The position numbers and the translations under genes are program-made. DNA of 64,000 bases from assembly GCF_016722785.1 (NCBI RefSeq), contig NZ_JAEQNE010000002.1, positions 372,001 to 436,000 of the forward strand, given 5' to 3'. Positions 35,601 through 46,673 of this stretch are shown piece by piece. Source of the DNA: Ramlibacter monticola (GTDB lineage: Bacteria > Pseudomonadota > Gammaproteobacteria > Burkholderiales > Burkholderiaceae_C). Position 1 is the stretch's first letter; each line of letters starts with the position of its first letter. The notes below the pieces were generated by a model. The model was not told the origin of the DNA and ran no database searches. It was given only the letters and a program-made list of their open reading frames with translations.

Positions 35601-35876
35601 CTCGAGCAGGCGATCGACGAAGGCGCATCGACGCGCTTGCGGCCGGTCCTGATGACGGCCCTCGTGGCCTCCCTGGGTTTCGTCCCGATGGCGCTTGCGA
35701 CCGGCACCGGTGCCGAGGTGCAGCGCCCCCTGGCCACGGTCGTCATCGGCGGCATCCTCTCGTCGACGGCACTGACCCTGCTCGTGCTGCCCGTCCTCTA
35801 TCGGTGGGCCCACCGGCGCGACGAGGAGGAAGACGCGGCGCTCGCGACGGCGGGGGCCCGAGGCGCGAGTGCGTAG
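32700..35876 (+). CDS. czcA: Heavy-metal efflux RND transporter CzcA
   Basis: Proton-driven inner-membrane pump of the HME-RND family, 1058 residues with 12 TM helices and two large periplasmic loops. The family motif DFGIIVDGAVVIVEN places Asp402, Asp408 and Glu415 at exactly the numbers of Cupriavidus CzcA, marking a divalent-cation (Co/Zn/Cd) pump rather than a Cu/Ag one. The start MFEKIIRFCIEQRWLVML is typical. Substrate range within Zn/Co/Cd/Ni is not certain. The P-type ATPase gene follows within about 25 bp. Confidence 0.95.
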   Translation: MFEKIIRFCIEQRWLVMLGVLGMAALGVYSSTKLPVDAVADISNVQVVVNTEAAGYSPLEMEQRVTYPVETVMAGLPGLDQTRSLSRYGLSQVTVIFQDGTNIYFARQLVNQRIQEARDRLPAGVTPVMGPISTGLGEIYLWTVEAEPGAHKGDGTPYTPMDLREIQDWVIKPQLRNVPGVTEINSIGGYERQYVVAPNLERLSAYGLSLADVVSALERNNANQGAGYIERRGEQYLVRAPGQVRSIEDIREVIVGRAQGQPIRIRDIGDVDVGRELRTGAATENGEEVVLGTVFMLMGENSRAVSRAVDKQMALINKSLPAGVKAVTVYDRTILVDKAIATVQKNLVEGAALVVAVLFLFLGNIRAALITALVIPLAMLFTFTGMVKAGISANLMSLGALDFGIIVDGAVVIVENCVRRLAHAQAHRGRALHRTERLHEVFAAAQEARRPLLFGQLIIMVVYVPVLALTGVEGKMFHPMAYTVLLALLGAMLLSVTFVPAAVALFMGGKVSGKESRVMTWAERLYQPLLKATMDNVPVVLTFAGVLVLFCLAVATRLGSEFVPNLNEGDFAIQALRIPGTSLTQSVEMQKQLETRLKTRFPEIERVFARTGTAEIAADPMPPNISDGYIMLKPVDQWPEPRKTRDELIEAIRDETASIPGNSYEFSQPIQLRFNELISGVRSDVAVKVFGDDENVLDSTANRIAAVLQRVPGATEVKVEQTTGLPMLTVHIDRGKATRYGLNMSDVQDVVATAIGGREAGTVFQGDRRFELLVRLPESVRGDLQALSRLPVPLPRSAEAGRTSYIPLAEVATLELAPGPNQVSRENGKRRVVVSANVTGRDLGSFVADAQAAIEERVKVPAGYWTTWGGTFEQLESATRRLQLVIPLALLLVFVLLFAMFGNVKDGLLVFTGIPFALTGGVLALWARGIPLSISAAVGFIALSGVAVLNGLVMLTFIRNLREEGRPLEQAIDEGASTRLRPVLMTALVASLGFVPMALATGTGAEVQRPLATVVIGGILSSTALTLLVLPVLYRWAHRRDEEEDAALATAGARGASA

Positions 35877-35900
35877 ACTGCATCATTGGGGAGAGTGCCT

Positions 35901-38477
35901 TTGCCAGTCACGGAAAAACTCAGGCTGGACCTGCCGCTGCTGCTGCCGGACGTCTCGGAAGCGCGCGACCGTTGCGTCGGGCTGCTGATCGCCGCATTGA
36001 AGGGCAAGCCGGGAATCCGCGATGCGCACGTCAGGGAAGCGCCGGGCAAGCCGCAGCTGTGCATCCACTACGACCCGCACGAGATCTCCCTCGCGCGCGT
36101 GCGGGAGATCGCGAGCGCGAACGGAGCCCGGATCACCGACCAGATCGGTCACCTGGCCGTGCGAGCAGCGGCCATGCACGCCCGCGCCGCACGGCGTCTC
36201 GGCGCCCAGGTGGAACAGCTCCCCGGCGTCGTCGAGGCGGAGGTGGCCGGCACCGGAGGCATACGGATCGAGTTCGACCGCAGCCGCACGGACGCTGCCA
36301 GCCTGCGCGAGCAGCTGAGGGACCTGGGCATCGAGGAGGAAGCCTCCAGCGACGAACACCCGCATGCGGAGCACGGAGCGGAGCCGGCCGCGCACGCGCA
36401 CGAGGAAGGCGAGGACCACGCGCATGATCACGGCCCCGGGGACCGGCACGAGGGCCACGCCCACGCGGCCCGTGCCCACGCGGCCCATGCCCATGCCCAC
36501 GGCGGCCCCTTCGGGGAACAGTCCGAACTGATCTTCGCGCTCCTCGCGGGGGTTGCCGTGCTGGCGGGATGGGTGATCGGGCGCTGGAGCGCGGCCGCGC
36601 CGGGCGTGAGCCTCGCTTGCTACATCGCCGCGTACCTGCTGGGCGGCTACTTCACCTCGCGCGAGGCGCTGGAGAACACCCGCGCCCGCCGTTTCGAGAT
36701 CGACACCCTGATGCTGGTGGCGGCGGCGGGCGCCGCGGCGCTGGGCAAGTGGGCCGAAGGCGCACTGCTGCTCTTTCTCTTCAGCCTCGGCCACTCGCTG
36801 GAACACTATGCGATGGGCCGGGCCCGCCGCGCCATCGAGGCGCTGGCCACGCTCGCCCCGGAGCGGGCACTGCTGCGCCGGGGCGACGGCACCGTGGAAG
36901 TGGAGGTCGCGGAACTCCGGATCGGCGACGTCGTCGTGGTCCGGCCGAACGAGCGCCTGCCCGCCGACGGCTTCGTCGTGCGCGGGCAGACCTGCGTGGA
37001 CCAGGCTCCCGTCACGGGCGAAAGCGTGCCGGTCGACAAGCGGCCGGTGGGAGATCCCGAGGCCGCCCTGCGTTCCTTCGACCACCTGCCGGCGCAGCAC
37101 AGGGTGTTCGCAGGAACGATCAACGGGCCGGGCGCCGTGGACGTGATGGTCGCGCGCCGCTCGAGCGAATCCACCATGGCCCGCGTCGTCAAGCTGGTCA
37201 CGGAAGCCGAGGCCCAGCGCTCGCCCACCCAGAACTTCACCGAACGCTTCGAGCGGATCTTCGTGCCCGTGGTGCTGGTGCTGGTGGTCCTGCTGATGTT
37301 CGCCTGGGTGGTCGTCGACGAACCGTTCTCCGCCAGCTTCTATCGCGCCATGGCCGTGCTCGTGGCGGCCAGCCCGTGTGCCCTGGCGATCTCGGTGCCC
37401 AGCGCCGTCCTCAGCGGCGTCGCCCGCGCCGGCCGCAGCGGCGTGCTGGTCAAGGGCGGGGCCCCGCTGGAGAACCTCGGCACGCTCACCGCCATTGCCT
37501 TCGACAAGACCGGCACCCTGACGGAGGGCAAGCCACGCCTGACGGATGCGGTGGCGGCGGCCGGAGTGGCCCAGGGAGAGCTGCTGCAGGTGGCCCTCGC
37601 CCTGGAACGCCACAGCGACCATCCGCTCGCGGCGGCGGTCGTGGCTGGGGCCGGTGACCTGTTGGTCGATGCGCCCCAGTTCGCCGAAGCGCACGACCTG
37701 CGGAGCATCACGGGGCGTGGCGTCCGCGGCGTGGTGGGCGGCGAGGCCGCCTACGTCGGCAAGCCCGTACTGTTCGAGGAACTGCCAGGTCCGCGGCCCC
37801 CGGCGGACGTGCTGGAGGCGAACGACAGGTTGGTCGGAAGCGGGCGGACCACCATGATCGTGCGGCACGGCGACCGCTACCTCGGGGTCCTCGGGGTGAT
37901 GGACACGCCGCGGCCGGTTGCCGCCGGCGTGATGAAGGCCCTCCAGGCGCTCGGCATCGAGCGGCTCATCATGATCTCCGGGGACAACCAGAAGGTGGCC
38001 GACGCGGTCGCGCGCTCGGTGGGCCTGACCGAAGCGCGCGGGGACCTCCTGCCCGAGGACAAGGTGCAGGCCATCCAGGCGCTGCGCGGCCAGGCCGGGA
38101 AGGTCGCGATGGTGGGCGATGGCGTGAACGACGCGCCGGCGATGGCCCATGCCACTGTGGGCATCGCGATGGGGGCCGCCGGTTCGGACGTGGCCCTGGA
38201 GACGGCGGACGTCGCCCTGATGGCCGACGACCTCGGCCAGTTGCCCTTCGCGGTCGGCCTCTCGCGCCAGACCAGCCGCATCATCCGGCAGAACCTGTGG
38301 GTCAGCCTCGGCGTGGTGGCGGTGCTGATTCCCGCCACCATCCTGGGATTGAACATCGGCGTCGCGGTGCTGTTCCACGAAGGCTCCACCCTGCTGGTGG
38401 TCGGCAATGCCCTGCGCCTGCTCGCCTACGGGGCGGGCGATGCCGCTGCAAAGCCACTGGGAGTCGCGCGCGGATAA
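35901..38477 (+). CDS. P1B-4 type heavy-metal ATPase (Zn/Co/Cd) with His-rich N-terminus
   Basis: An ATP-driven exporter of about 858 residues. Ser491-Pro-Cys493 in the TM metal site (SPC, not CPC) and HEGSTLLVVGN near the end are P1B-4 hallmarks. The phosphorylated Asp535 lies in DKTGTLTEG, and GDGVNDAPAM closes the hinge. The N-terminus holds two ferredoxin-like regions without CxxC (one Cys only, near residue 25) and a stretch with 15 His in about 50 residues (152-202). TTG 35901 has GGGGAG seven bases upstream; TTG 35886 and GTG 35895 are alternatives. It resembles CzcP/CadA-like pumps that back up CzcCBA. Confidence 0.88.
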   Translation: MPVTEKLRLDLPLLLPDVSEARDRCVGLLIAALKGKPGIRDAHVREAPGKPQLCIHYDPHEISLARVREIASANGARITDQIGHLAVRAAAMHARAARRLGAQVEQLPGVVEAEVAGTGGIRIEFDRSRTDAASLREQLRDLGIEEEASSDEHPHAEHGAEPAAHAHEEGEDHAHDHGPGDRHEGHAHAARAHAAHAHAHGGPFGEQSELIFALLAGVAVLAGWVIGRWSAAAPGVSLACYIAAYLLGGYFTSREALENTRARRFEIDTLMLVAAAGAAALGKWAEGALLLFLFSLGHSLEHYAMGRARRAIEALATLAPERALLRRGDGTVEVEVAELRIGDVVVVRPNERLPADGFVVRGQTCVDQAPVTGESVPVDKRPVGDPEAALRSFDHLPAQHRVFAGTINGPGAVDVMVARRSSESTMARVVKLVTEAEAQRSPTQNFTERFERIFVPVVLVLVVLLMFAWVVVDEPFSASFYRAMAVLVAASPCALAISVPSAVLSGVARAGRSGVLVKGGAPLENLGTLTAIAFDKTGTLTEGKPRLTDAVAAAGVAQGELLQVALALERHSDHPLAAAVVAGAGDLLVDAPQFAEAHDLRSITGRGVRGVVGGEAAYVGKPVLFEELPGPRPPADVLEANDRLVGSGRTTMIVRHGDRYLGVLGVMDTPRPVAAGVMKALQALGIERLIMISGDNQKVADAVARSVGLTEARGDLLPEDKVQAIQALRGQAGKVAMVGDGVNDAPAMAHATVGIAMGAAGSDVALETADVALMADDLGQLPFAVGLSRQTSRIIRQNLWVSLGVVAVLIPATILGLNIGVAVLFHEGSTLLVVGNALRLLAYGAGDAAAKPLGVARG

Positions 38478-38485
38478 GGGTGCGC

Positions 38486-38500
38486 CCCCTCAGGAAGGGG
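38486..38500. terminator. Hairpin between the ATPase gene and hutG
   Basis: CCCCT (38486-38490) and AGGGG (38496-38500) form a short stem with loop CAGGA that includes the reverse-strand hutG stop (38490-38492). It separates two convergent operons. Stem is short and no T-run follows. Confidence 0.3.
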
Positions 38501-39311
38501 CCCTTGGCGCGAAGTACAGCATGGCCCGCAACATGCGTTGCAGATGCGGCTCGACCCGCATCGCAAGCTCCGGGAGGTAGGTGAACGGCGGCGCCTCCTG
38601 CATGTAGCTGCACTGCGTCATCTCCAGTTGCACCGCGTGCACGCCTTCATGCGGTCGACCGTAGTGGCGCGTGATGTAGCCGCCCGTGAAGCGGCCGTTC
38701 AGCACGCTCGTGAAGCCGGAAGCGTCGCGCGCGATCTCCAGCAGGCTTTGCGCGAGTGCCGGATCGCAGCTCGTGCCCTTGCCCGTGCCCAGGTTCAGGT
38801 CCGGCAGCCGGCCGTCGAAGAAGCGCGGCAGCACGGAGCGGATCGAGTGCGCGTCCCACAGCATGGCCACGCCGTGCTCCGCCTTCAGGCGCGCGAGCTC
38901 CTGCCGCAGGCACGCGTGATAGGGTTCCCAGACAGCTTCGCGGCGCGCGGCGATCTCGCTTTCGCCGGGCTGGTCGGCCGGGTCGGCGTAGATGGGCGTG
39001 GCGTCGAAGGTGTCGATCGGGCACAGGCCGGTGACGCTCTGGCCCGGATACAGGCTCGCGCCGTCGGGCGGCCGGTTCAGGTCGATCACGTAGCGCGAGT
39101 GCGTGGCCACCAGGACCGAGGCCCCGAGCTGTTCGGCGAAGGCATACAGCCGTTCGAGGTGCCAGTCGGTGTCGGGCACCTGCCGCGCCTCGCCCGTGAA
39201 GCGGGCGGCCAAGGCAGGCGGCACGTGCGTGCCGACATGCGGCATCGAGACCAGCAAGGGCTGCGTGCCCTGGCGGAGGCGGAATGGCGATTCGGTGGTG
39301 GCGAAGCTCAA
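38490..39311 (-). CDS. hutG: N-formylglutamate deformylase
   Basis: Last step of this histidine pathway: N-formylglutamate + water gives glutamate and formate. The 273-residue protein shows the FGase pattern PLLVSMPHVGTHVPP, DTDWHLERLYAFAE, DLNRPPDGASLYPG and LWDAHSIRSVLPRFFDG. The last two supply metal and substrate contacts. The TTG start at 39311 overlaps the hutF stop (TTGA), so translation is coupled. With HutF it makes the two-step, formylglutamate branch rather than the formiminoglutamase route. Confidence 0.92.
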   Translation of the reverse strand: MSFATTESPFRLRQGTQPLLVSMPHVGTHVPPALAARFTGEARQVPDTDWHLERLYAFAEQLGASVLVATHSRYVIDLNRPPDGASLYPGQSVTGLCPIDTFDATPIYADPADQPGESEIAARREAVWEPYHACLRQELARLKAEHGVAMLWDAHSIRSVLPRFFDGRLPDLNLGTGKGTSCDPALAQSLLEIARDASGFTSVLNGRFTGGYITRHYGRPHEGVHAVQLEMTQCSYMQEAPPFTYLPELAMRVEPHLQRMLRAMLYFAPRAPS

Positions 39312-40699
39312 GGGCGCTCCTGCAAGAGTTGATGGCGCGCGGAAACCAGGCCCTCGACCGCGCGAGCTTGCGCCTCGTGGCGACCCGAGCGCACGCGCAG
39401 CCGGCCGCCGACATGAACGCCGTGGATCGCGTTCGACCGGTGGCTGGCGAAGACGTGGGACGAGAGCATGTCCTCCGCGCCCAGGCCCTCCAGGGCCGGG
39501 TGCCGGGCATCCAGCGTGACCAGGTCGGCCTGGTGCCCGACCGCCAGCCCGCCCACCGCGCGACCCGCGGCCTGCGCGCCCCCGCGCACGGCGGCGAGCA
39601 GCAGGGCCGTGGCCACGTGCGGGTGTGCCTGCGTGGCCATCACGTTGCGCCTGCGGGTGGCCAGGCGCTGCCCGTATTCGAACAGCATCAGCTCCTCGGC
39701 CGCGTTGACGCAGACGTGGCTGTCCGAGCCGATGCCCCAGGCCCCGCCCGCCGCCTGCCAGGCGGGGCCGTCGAAGACGCCGTCGCCGAGGTTGGCTTCG
39801 GTGCTCGGGCACAGGCCGGCCACCGCGCCGCTGGCGGCGGCGCGCCGGTATTCCCCGGCGTCCATGTGCGTGGCATGCACCAGGCACCACCGCGCATCCA
39901 CCGGCGCGTGGTCCAGCAGCCACGCCACGGGACGCTGGCCCGAATGGGCGAGGCAGTCCTCGACCTCCTGCATCTGTTCGGCGATGTGGATGTGCACCGG
40001 TGCGGTGGCATCCTGCGCCGCCAGGCCGGCCAGCACTTCGCGCAGTGCATCGGGCGGCACGGCGCGCAGGGAATGGGGCGCCAGGCCCAGTCGCGCACCC
40101 TGCGCTGCACACACGGGGCGCAGGCGCTCCAGCAGGCGCAGCATGTCGTCGGTGGAGCGGATGAAGCGGCGCTGCCCTTCCCCCGGCGGCTGGCCGCCGA
40201 ACCCGCTGCTCTGATAGAGCACGGGCAGGAGCGTCAGGCCGATGCCGGCCGCCGCGGCGGCGCGCAGCAGCGCCAGCGCCATCTCGGCGTCGTCGGCATA
40301 CGGCACGCCGCCCGCGTCGTGGTGCACGTAGTGGAACTCGCAGACGCTGGTGTACCCGGCCTCCAGCATCTCCACGTACAGGCCGAAGGCAATGGCCTCC
40401 AGGCTGGCGGGCGTCAGCCGCGCGGCGAAGCGGTACATCAAGGTGCGCCAGCTCCAGAAGCTGTCCTGGGCCTGGCCGCGGAATTCCGCCAGGCCCGCCA
40501 TGCCGCGCTGGAAGGCGTGCGAATGCAGGTTCGGCAGTCCCGGGAGGACGGGGCCCGCGGCAATCTGAGAGCCGCTGTCCGGCGTGGCGTCGACCTGCAC
40601 CTGGGTGAAGCGGCCGGCGCCGTCCCATTGCAGCAGCACGTTGCGCGCCCAGCCGGTCGGCAGCAGCGCATCGCGGGCGAACAGGGCATGGGTGTTCAT
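39308..40699 (-). CDS. hutF: Formimidoylglutamate deiminase
   Basis: Converts N-formimino-L-glutamate to N-formylglutamate and ammonia. The 463-residue amidohydrolase has the metal-binding [27 protein letters not shown] and [17 protein letters not shown], with the conserved His and Asp ligands. The start [18 protein letters not shown] fits the family. Its ATG overlaps the hutI stop and its stop overlaps the hutG start. Confidence 0.94.
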   Translation of the reverse strand: MNTHALFARDALLPTGWARNVLLQWDGAGRFTQVQVDATPDSGSQIAAGPVLPGLPNLHSHAFQRGMAGLAEFRGQAQDSFWSWRTLMYRFAARLTPASLEAIAFGLYVEMLEAGYTSVCEFHYVHHDAGGVPYADDAEMALALLRAAAAAGIGLTLLPVLYQSSGFGGQPPGEGQRRFIRSTDDMLRLLERLRPVCAAQGARLGLAPHSLRAVPPDALREVLAGLAAQDATAPVHIHIAEQMQEVEDCLAHSGQRPVAWLLDHAPVDARWCLVHATHMDAGEYRRAAASGAVAGLCPSTEANLGDGVFDGPAWQAAGGAWGIGSDSHVCVNAAEELMLFEYGQRLATRRRNVMATQAHPHVATALLLAAVRGGAQAAGRAVGGLAVGHQADLVTLDARHPALEGLGAEDMLSSHVFASHRSNAIHGVHVGGRLRVRSGRHEAQARAVEGLVSARHQLLQERP

Positions 40700-41913
40700 G
40701 GGCTTCCTTCGGCGATGCGGCCCTGCCGCACCACGCAGCGCACCGGCCGCTGGCCGAACCAGTAGGCCAGTTCCGCGGGTTCCTGCACGTTCCACAGCAC
40801 GAAGTTCGCGGCCCGGCCCACCGCCAGCTTGCCATGGCTGTCCTGCAGGCCGAGCGCGCACGCGGCGTGGGTCGTGACGCCGGCGATGGCCTCCGGCACG
40901 GTGAGCCGGAACAGCGTGCAGGCCATGTTGACCATCAGCAGGAGGCTCAGCGCGGGCGACGAGCCCGGGTTGTGGTCCGTGGCGACGGCGAGGGGCACGC
41001 CGGCGGCACGCAGGCCTTCGATGGGCGGCAGGTGCGTGTCGCGCAAGGTGTAGTACGCGCCAGGCAGCAACACGGCGACGGTGCCGGCGCGGGCCATGGC
41101 GGCGATGCCGGCGGGCGACAGGTGTTCGATGTGGTCGCACGACAGCGCATGAAAGCGCGCCGCGAGCTGGGCGCCGCCCATGTCCGACAACTGCTCGGCG
41201 TGCAGCTTGACCGGCAGGCCCAGCGCCTGCGCAGCCTGGAACACCCGTTCCGTCTCCTCCAGCGAGAAGGCGATCCGCTCGCAGAACACGTCGACCGCGT
41301 CGACCAGGCCTTCGGCGTGCAGCGCGGGCAGCATCTCCCGGCAGACCAGGTCGATGTAGTCCCGGCTGCGACCCGCGTACTCGGGCGGCAAGGCATGCGC
41401 GCCCAGGAAGGTGCTGCGCACGGTGACCCCGTGCGCCTGGGCGAGCCGGCGCGCGACGCGCAGCTGCTTGCGCTCGTGGGCCAGCGCCAGCCCGTAGCCG
41501 GACTTGACCTCGATGGCGCAGACGCCTTCGGCCAGCAGGCTGCGCAGCCGCGCGGAGGCGCTGTCGAACAGGGCTTCCTCGCTGGCCTCGCGCGTGGCGC
41601 GGACCGTGGAAAGGATGCCGCCCCCTGCCCTGGCCAGTTCCTCGTAACTGGCGCCCGCGAGCCGCAGGGCGAATTCGTTCGCGCGATGGCCGCCGTAGAC
41701 CAGGTGGGTGTGGCAATCCACCAGGCCGGGCGTGACGAGCGCGCCCTGCCCGTCGTGGCGCGGGCCGTTGGCATGGGCCGGCGGCACGCCGTCGGGCGCA
41801 CCGATCCACGCGATCCGGCCTTGGTCGACCGCGATGGCGCAGGCGGTCCCCTCCGGGCTGCGCAGGCCGGTCCAGAGGCCGTCGGCCAGGGGCAGTTCGT
41901 CGAAAGCCGGCAT
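40696..41913 (-). CDS. hutI: Imidazolonepropionase
   Basis: Hydrolyses 4-imidazolone-5-propionate to N-formimino-L-glutamate. The 405-residue amidohydrolase shows the zinc motif [51 protein letters not shown] and [22 protein letters not shown] 41913 is chosen because AGGAG lies seven bases upstream. It is preceded by hutD and followed by hutF with an ATGA overlap. Confidence 0.95.
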   Translation of the reverse strand: MPAFDELPLADGLWTGLRSPEGTACAIAVDQGRIAWIGAPDGVPPAHANGPRHDGQGALVTPGLVDCHTHLVYGGHRANEFALRLAGASYEELARAGGGILSTVRATREASEEALFDSASARLRSLLAEGVCAIEVKSGYGLALAHERKQLRVARRLAQAHGVTVRSTFLGAHALPPEYAGRSRDYIDLVCREMLPALHAEGLVDAVDVFCERIAFSLEETERVFQAAQALGLPVKLHAEQLSDMGGAQLAARFHALSCDHIEHLSPAGIAAMARAGTVAVLLPGAYYTLRDTHLPPIEGLRAAGVPLAVATDHNPGSSPALSLLLMVNMACTLFRLTVPEAIAGVTTHAACALGLQDSHGKLAVGRAANFVLWNVQEPAELAYWFGQRPVRCVVRQGRIAEGSP

Positions 41914-41923
41914 GGGGACTCTC

Positions 41924-42523
41924 CTAGCGGGTGGGGGTATCGCTGGCTGCAGCCGGCTGCCACTGCACGGCCAGGAGCGCGCCATCGGCCTCCTCGCAGG
42001 CCACCGACCAGGCGCAATCGGCGTCGGCCCACCAGAGGCCCTGCCCGGCGCGCAGGACATGGTCGCTGCCCTGCATCGCCGTGGTCGACCAATCGCCCCG
42101 CCAGGCCAGCAACAAGCCGTGGGGAGCCACCGGCAGCTCGCTGGCCCCGCGCAGCACGCGGACCTGCGGCCGCACTCGGCCGCGCCGGCTCATGACGTTG
42201 AAGTCGCGCGACGCGCCGCCCAGCAGCCTGCAGTCGACGGCGCCGTCGCCCGCGAAGGCGAACGGTTCCAGCGGTGCGGCCAGGCGGTGGGCCACGCCCT
42301 CGCCTTGCAGCTGCACGCCCTCGCCTTCGAGCAAGGTGATGCTGCGATCGACGCCGGGAAACACGGAGAAGGGTCCGCTCGCGGCGATCGTGGCGATCGA
42401 CACGCGCCAATCGAAGTCCTCGATGCCCGCGGCGGCCGGCCAGCGCGCCACCTCGAGGGTGCTGCCGCCGCCGTTCTTCCACGGCGTGGCCGGCAGCGCG
42501 GAGACATCGAAGCGCCGCACCAC
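41924..42523 (-). CDS. hutD: HutD family protein
   Basis: A 199-residue cupin-like protein of the HutD family, found in hut operons of Pseudomonas and Burkholderiales. In Pseudomonas it is thought to limit hut expression or bind formylated glutamate, but its reaction is not settled. Recognisable parts are [34 protein letters not shown] ([20 protein letters not shown]) and LLEGEG. The GTG start at 42523 follows the hutU stop without a gap. Confidence 0.88.
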   Translation of the reverse strand: MVRRFDVSALPATPWKNGGGSTLEVARWPAAAGIEDFDWRVSIATIAASGPFSVFPGVDRSITLLEGEGVQLQGEGVAHRLAAPLEPFAFAGDGAVDCRLLGGASRDFNVMSRRGRVRPQVRVLRGASELPVAPHGLLLAWRGDWSTTAMQGSDHVLRAGQGLWWADADCAWSVACEEADGALLAVQWQPAAASDTPTR

Positions 42524-44248
<1,725 letters not shown>

Positions 44249-44268
44249 GGGGTTCTCCTTCGAGGCGT

Positions 44269-45822
44269 TCAGGCGTGGCTGGGCAGCATGGGGGTGACGG
44301 CGGCAGGCCAGGGACGGCCTTGGGCGCCCAGCGCCCATTGGCGCATGGACTCGACGTCGGGGGCGAGATAGCGGTCCTGGTGGAGGAAGGCGACGCGCTC
44401 GCGGATCGCGGCGAGTTCGGCCTCCACGGGTGGACTGCTCTCGAGTTCGCGTTTCAGCTCGATGCCCTGGCAGGCCGCCATCGCCTCGATGCCCACCACG
44501 ACCGCCGTGTTGTCCACCATGTCCGACAGCCGCCTTGCCGCGAACGTGGCCATGGAGACGTGGTCTTCCTGGTTGGCCGAGGTCGGCAGGCTGTCGACGC
44601 TGGCGGGGTGGGCCAGCGACTTGTTTTCGGAGGCCAGCGCCGCAGCGGTGACCTGGGCAATCATGAAGCCGGAGTTCACGCCGCCATCGCGCACGAGGAA
44701 GGGCGGCAGCCCGGAGAGGCTCGAGTCCAGCAGCAGCGCCATCCGGCGCTCGGAGATGGCACCGACCTCGGCGACGGCCAGCGCGATGATGTCAGCCGCG
44801 AAGGCCACGGGCTCCGCGTGGAAGTTGCCGCCGGAGATGACTTCGCCCGTGTCCGCGAACACCAGGGGGTTATCCGATGCGGCGTTCGCTTCGATGCGCA
44901 GCACGCGGGCCGCATGCTGCAGGTTGTCCAGGCAAGCCCCCATGACCTGGGGAATGCATCGGATCGAGTAAGGGTCCTGCACGCGACCGCAGCCGGCATG
45001 GCTGGGGACGATCTCGCTGCCCTCCAGCAGCGCGCGCATCGCGGCGGCCACGGAGATCTGCCCCGATTGGCCGCGTGCGTCATGGATGCGCGCATCGAAC
45101 GGCCTGACCGAGCCGCGGACCGCTTCCAGCGAAAGCGCGCCGGCCATCATGGCCGCGGCGAACACGTTCTCGGCGCCGAACAATCCGGCCAGCGCGAGGG
45201 CGGTCGACACCTGGGTTCCGTTCAGCAGCGCCAGGCCCTCCTTGGGTCCCAGGACGAAGGGCGAAAGCCCGATGGACCGCAGGGCTTCGGCCCCCGGCAC
45301 GACACGGCCGTCCGCGAGCTGCGCTTCCCCCTCGCCGATCAGGACGCAGGCCAGGTGCGCCAGCGGTGCCAGGTCGCCCGAGGCCCCGACCGAGCCCTTG
45401 GCAGGGATGCGTGGAAGCACGCCGGCATTGAACAGCGCCAGGAGCGCGTCCACGATTTCGGCCCGCACGCCGGAATGACCGCGCGCCAGGCTCACGGCCT
45501 TGGTCGCCAGCACCAGGCGCACCACGCCGTCCGGCAGCGGCGCCCCCGTGCCGACGGCGTGGGACAGGACCAGGTTGCGCTGCAGTTCGGCCAGGCGCTG
45601 CACCGGAATCACCGTCTGCGCGAGCTTGCCGAATCCGGTGTTGATGCCATAAGCCACGAGACCCGCATCGAGGATGGACTGCACGGCGGCATGCGCGGCG
45701 GCGAGACCTTCGCGGGCCGATCCGGCCAGTGCCAGGCGGACGTCGCCGGCAAAGACGCGGCGCAGCTGCGCGAGGTCCACGTCGCCGGGGGAGAGCTTCA
45801 GGGTTTCGGGCTGGACACTCAT
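44269..45822 (-). CDS. hutH: Histidine ammonia-lyase
   Basis: Removes ammonia from L-histidine to give urocanate, the first step of the pathway. The 517-residue protein carries Ala147-Ser148-Gly149 (in [13 protein letters not shown]), which cyclises into the MIO electrophile. It also has the active-site Tyr in [12 protein letters not shown] and [16 protein letters not shown] HutC-type box (45830-45839) lies 7 bp upstream of its ATG, indicating induction by urocanate. Confidence 0.96.
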   Translation of the reverse strand: MSVQPETLKLSPGDVDLAQLRRVFAGDVRLALAGSAREGLAAAHAAVQSILDAGLVAYGINTGFGKLAQTVIPVQRLAELQRNLVLSHAVGTGAPLPDGVVRLVLATKAVSLARGHSGVRAEIVDALLALFNAGVLPRIPAKGSVGASGDLAPLAHLACVLIGEGEAQLADGRVVPGAEALRSIGLSPFVLGPKEGLALLNGTQVSTALALAGLFGAENVFAAAMMAGALSLEAVRGSVRPFDARIHDARGQSGQISVAAAMRALLEGSEIVPSHAGCGRVQDPYSIRCIPQVMGACLDNLQHAARVLRIEANAASDNPLVFADTGEVISGGNFHAEPVAFAADIIALAVAEVGAISERRMALLLDSSLSGLPPFLVRDGGVNSGFMIAQVTAAALASENKSLAHPASVDSLPTSANQEDHVSMATFAARRLSDMVDNTAVVVGIEAMAACQGIELKRELESSPPVEAELAAIRERVAFLHQDRYLAPDVESMRQWALGAQGRPWPAAVTPMLPSHA

Positions 45823-45829
45823 ACGATCA

Positions 45830-45839
45830 TGTCTATACA
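45830..45839. promoter_or_regulatory. HutC-type operator upstream of hutH
   Basis: TGTCTATACA (reverse complement TGTATAGACA) fits the HutC-subfamily core GT-N-TA-N-AC. In the gene's direction it includes a -10-like TATAGA, so bound HutC would block RNA polymerase. Confidence 0.75.
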
Positions 45840-45874
45840 GGAGGGATTCGAAAAAGGCCGACCGGCGTCGGCAG

Positions 45875-46666
45875 TTACCCGAGACTCTGGTTGCCGTCCG
45901 TGCGCACCCGGCTGCCCAGGCGATAACGCGCAGCGGGATGCAGGCAGCGCACCAGCGTGACGGTCTGGCCGCGGATCCAGGTCCGGCGCGTCAGCAGCAG
46001 GCAGGGGTCGGCCCGGTCCATGGCCAGGCGATCGGCTTGCTCCGGCGTGGGAAGCACCGCATCGACGAGATGCTCGATCTGGTCGAACGGCACGTTGCGC
46101 ACCAGGTATTCGCTGGGCGTGGAGACCGAGAAGTCCTGCTCCAGGAAGGCCGGAACGATCCGCGGATTGACGTAGCGATCTTCCAGTTGCACGGGCAGTC
46201 CGTCTTCCAGGTGCAGGCAGACGCAGTGGAACAGCGACTCGCCCATGCGCACGTCCATCCACGCGGCCACGTCGGGCGAAGCCGAGACGCGCTCCGACAC
46301 GAGAAGCCGGAAACCGTAGTCGTGGCCGCGACCGCGGATCTCGCTGGCGATGTTGGAGATGTTCAGCAGCGTCGACTGCGGCTTTTCTTCCGCCACGAAG
46401 CTGCCGACGCCCGCCACGCGCACGATGCGGCCCTGGTCCACCAGTTCGCGCAGCGCCCGGTTGGCCGTCATGCGCGAGATGCCGAACTGGGCCACGAGCT
46501 CGTGCTCGGAGGGCAGGCGGTGCCCCGCCGGCCATTCGCCGCTCTGGATGCGGCGCGTGATGTGCTCCTTGACCTGCTCGTACAGGGCCAGCGACGGCTC
46601 GGAGGCCGGCGCGGCCGCGTCGGCTCGCCCATGCACGCGGCGGGAGCTGGAGGCACGGGATTTCAT
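45875..46666 (-). CDS. hutC: HutC, GntR-family histidine-utilisation repressor
   Basis: A 263-residue repressor with an N-terminal winged helix ([22 protein letters not shown]) and a C-terminal UTRA ligand domain ([36 protein letters not shown]). In Pseudomonas, HutC binds urocanate and releases hut promoters. The motif [20 protein letters not shown] joins the domains. It lies between the ABC ATPase gene and hutH, and three boxes fitting its recognition pattern are near (45830, 49397, 49489). Confidence 0.94.
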   Translation of the reverse strand: MKSRASSSRRVHGRADAAAPASEPSLALYEQVKEHITRRIQSGEWPAGHRLPSEHELVAQFGISRMTANRALRELVDQGRIVRVAGVGSFVAEEKPQSTLLNISNIASEIRGRGHDYGFRLLVSERVSASPDVAAWMDVRMGESLFHCVCLHLEDGLPVQLEDRYVNPRIVPAFLEQDFSVSTPSEYLVRNVPFDQIEHLVDAVLPTPEQADRLAMDRADPCLLLTRRTWIRGQTVTLVRCLHPAARYRLGSRVRTDGNQSLG

Positions 46667-46673
46667 AGAGGCT

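Noticed and set aside
32337..35813. 1158-codon open frame antisense to czcA
   Set aside because: Full overlap with a clear RND pump gene; residue pattern is the usual low-complexity shadow.
35901..38477. Copper-type P-ATPase (CopA)
   Set aside because: The TM motif is SPC rather than CPC and the end carries HEGST, both marks of the Zn/Co P1B-4 group.
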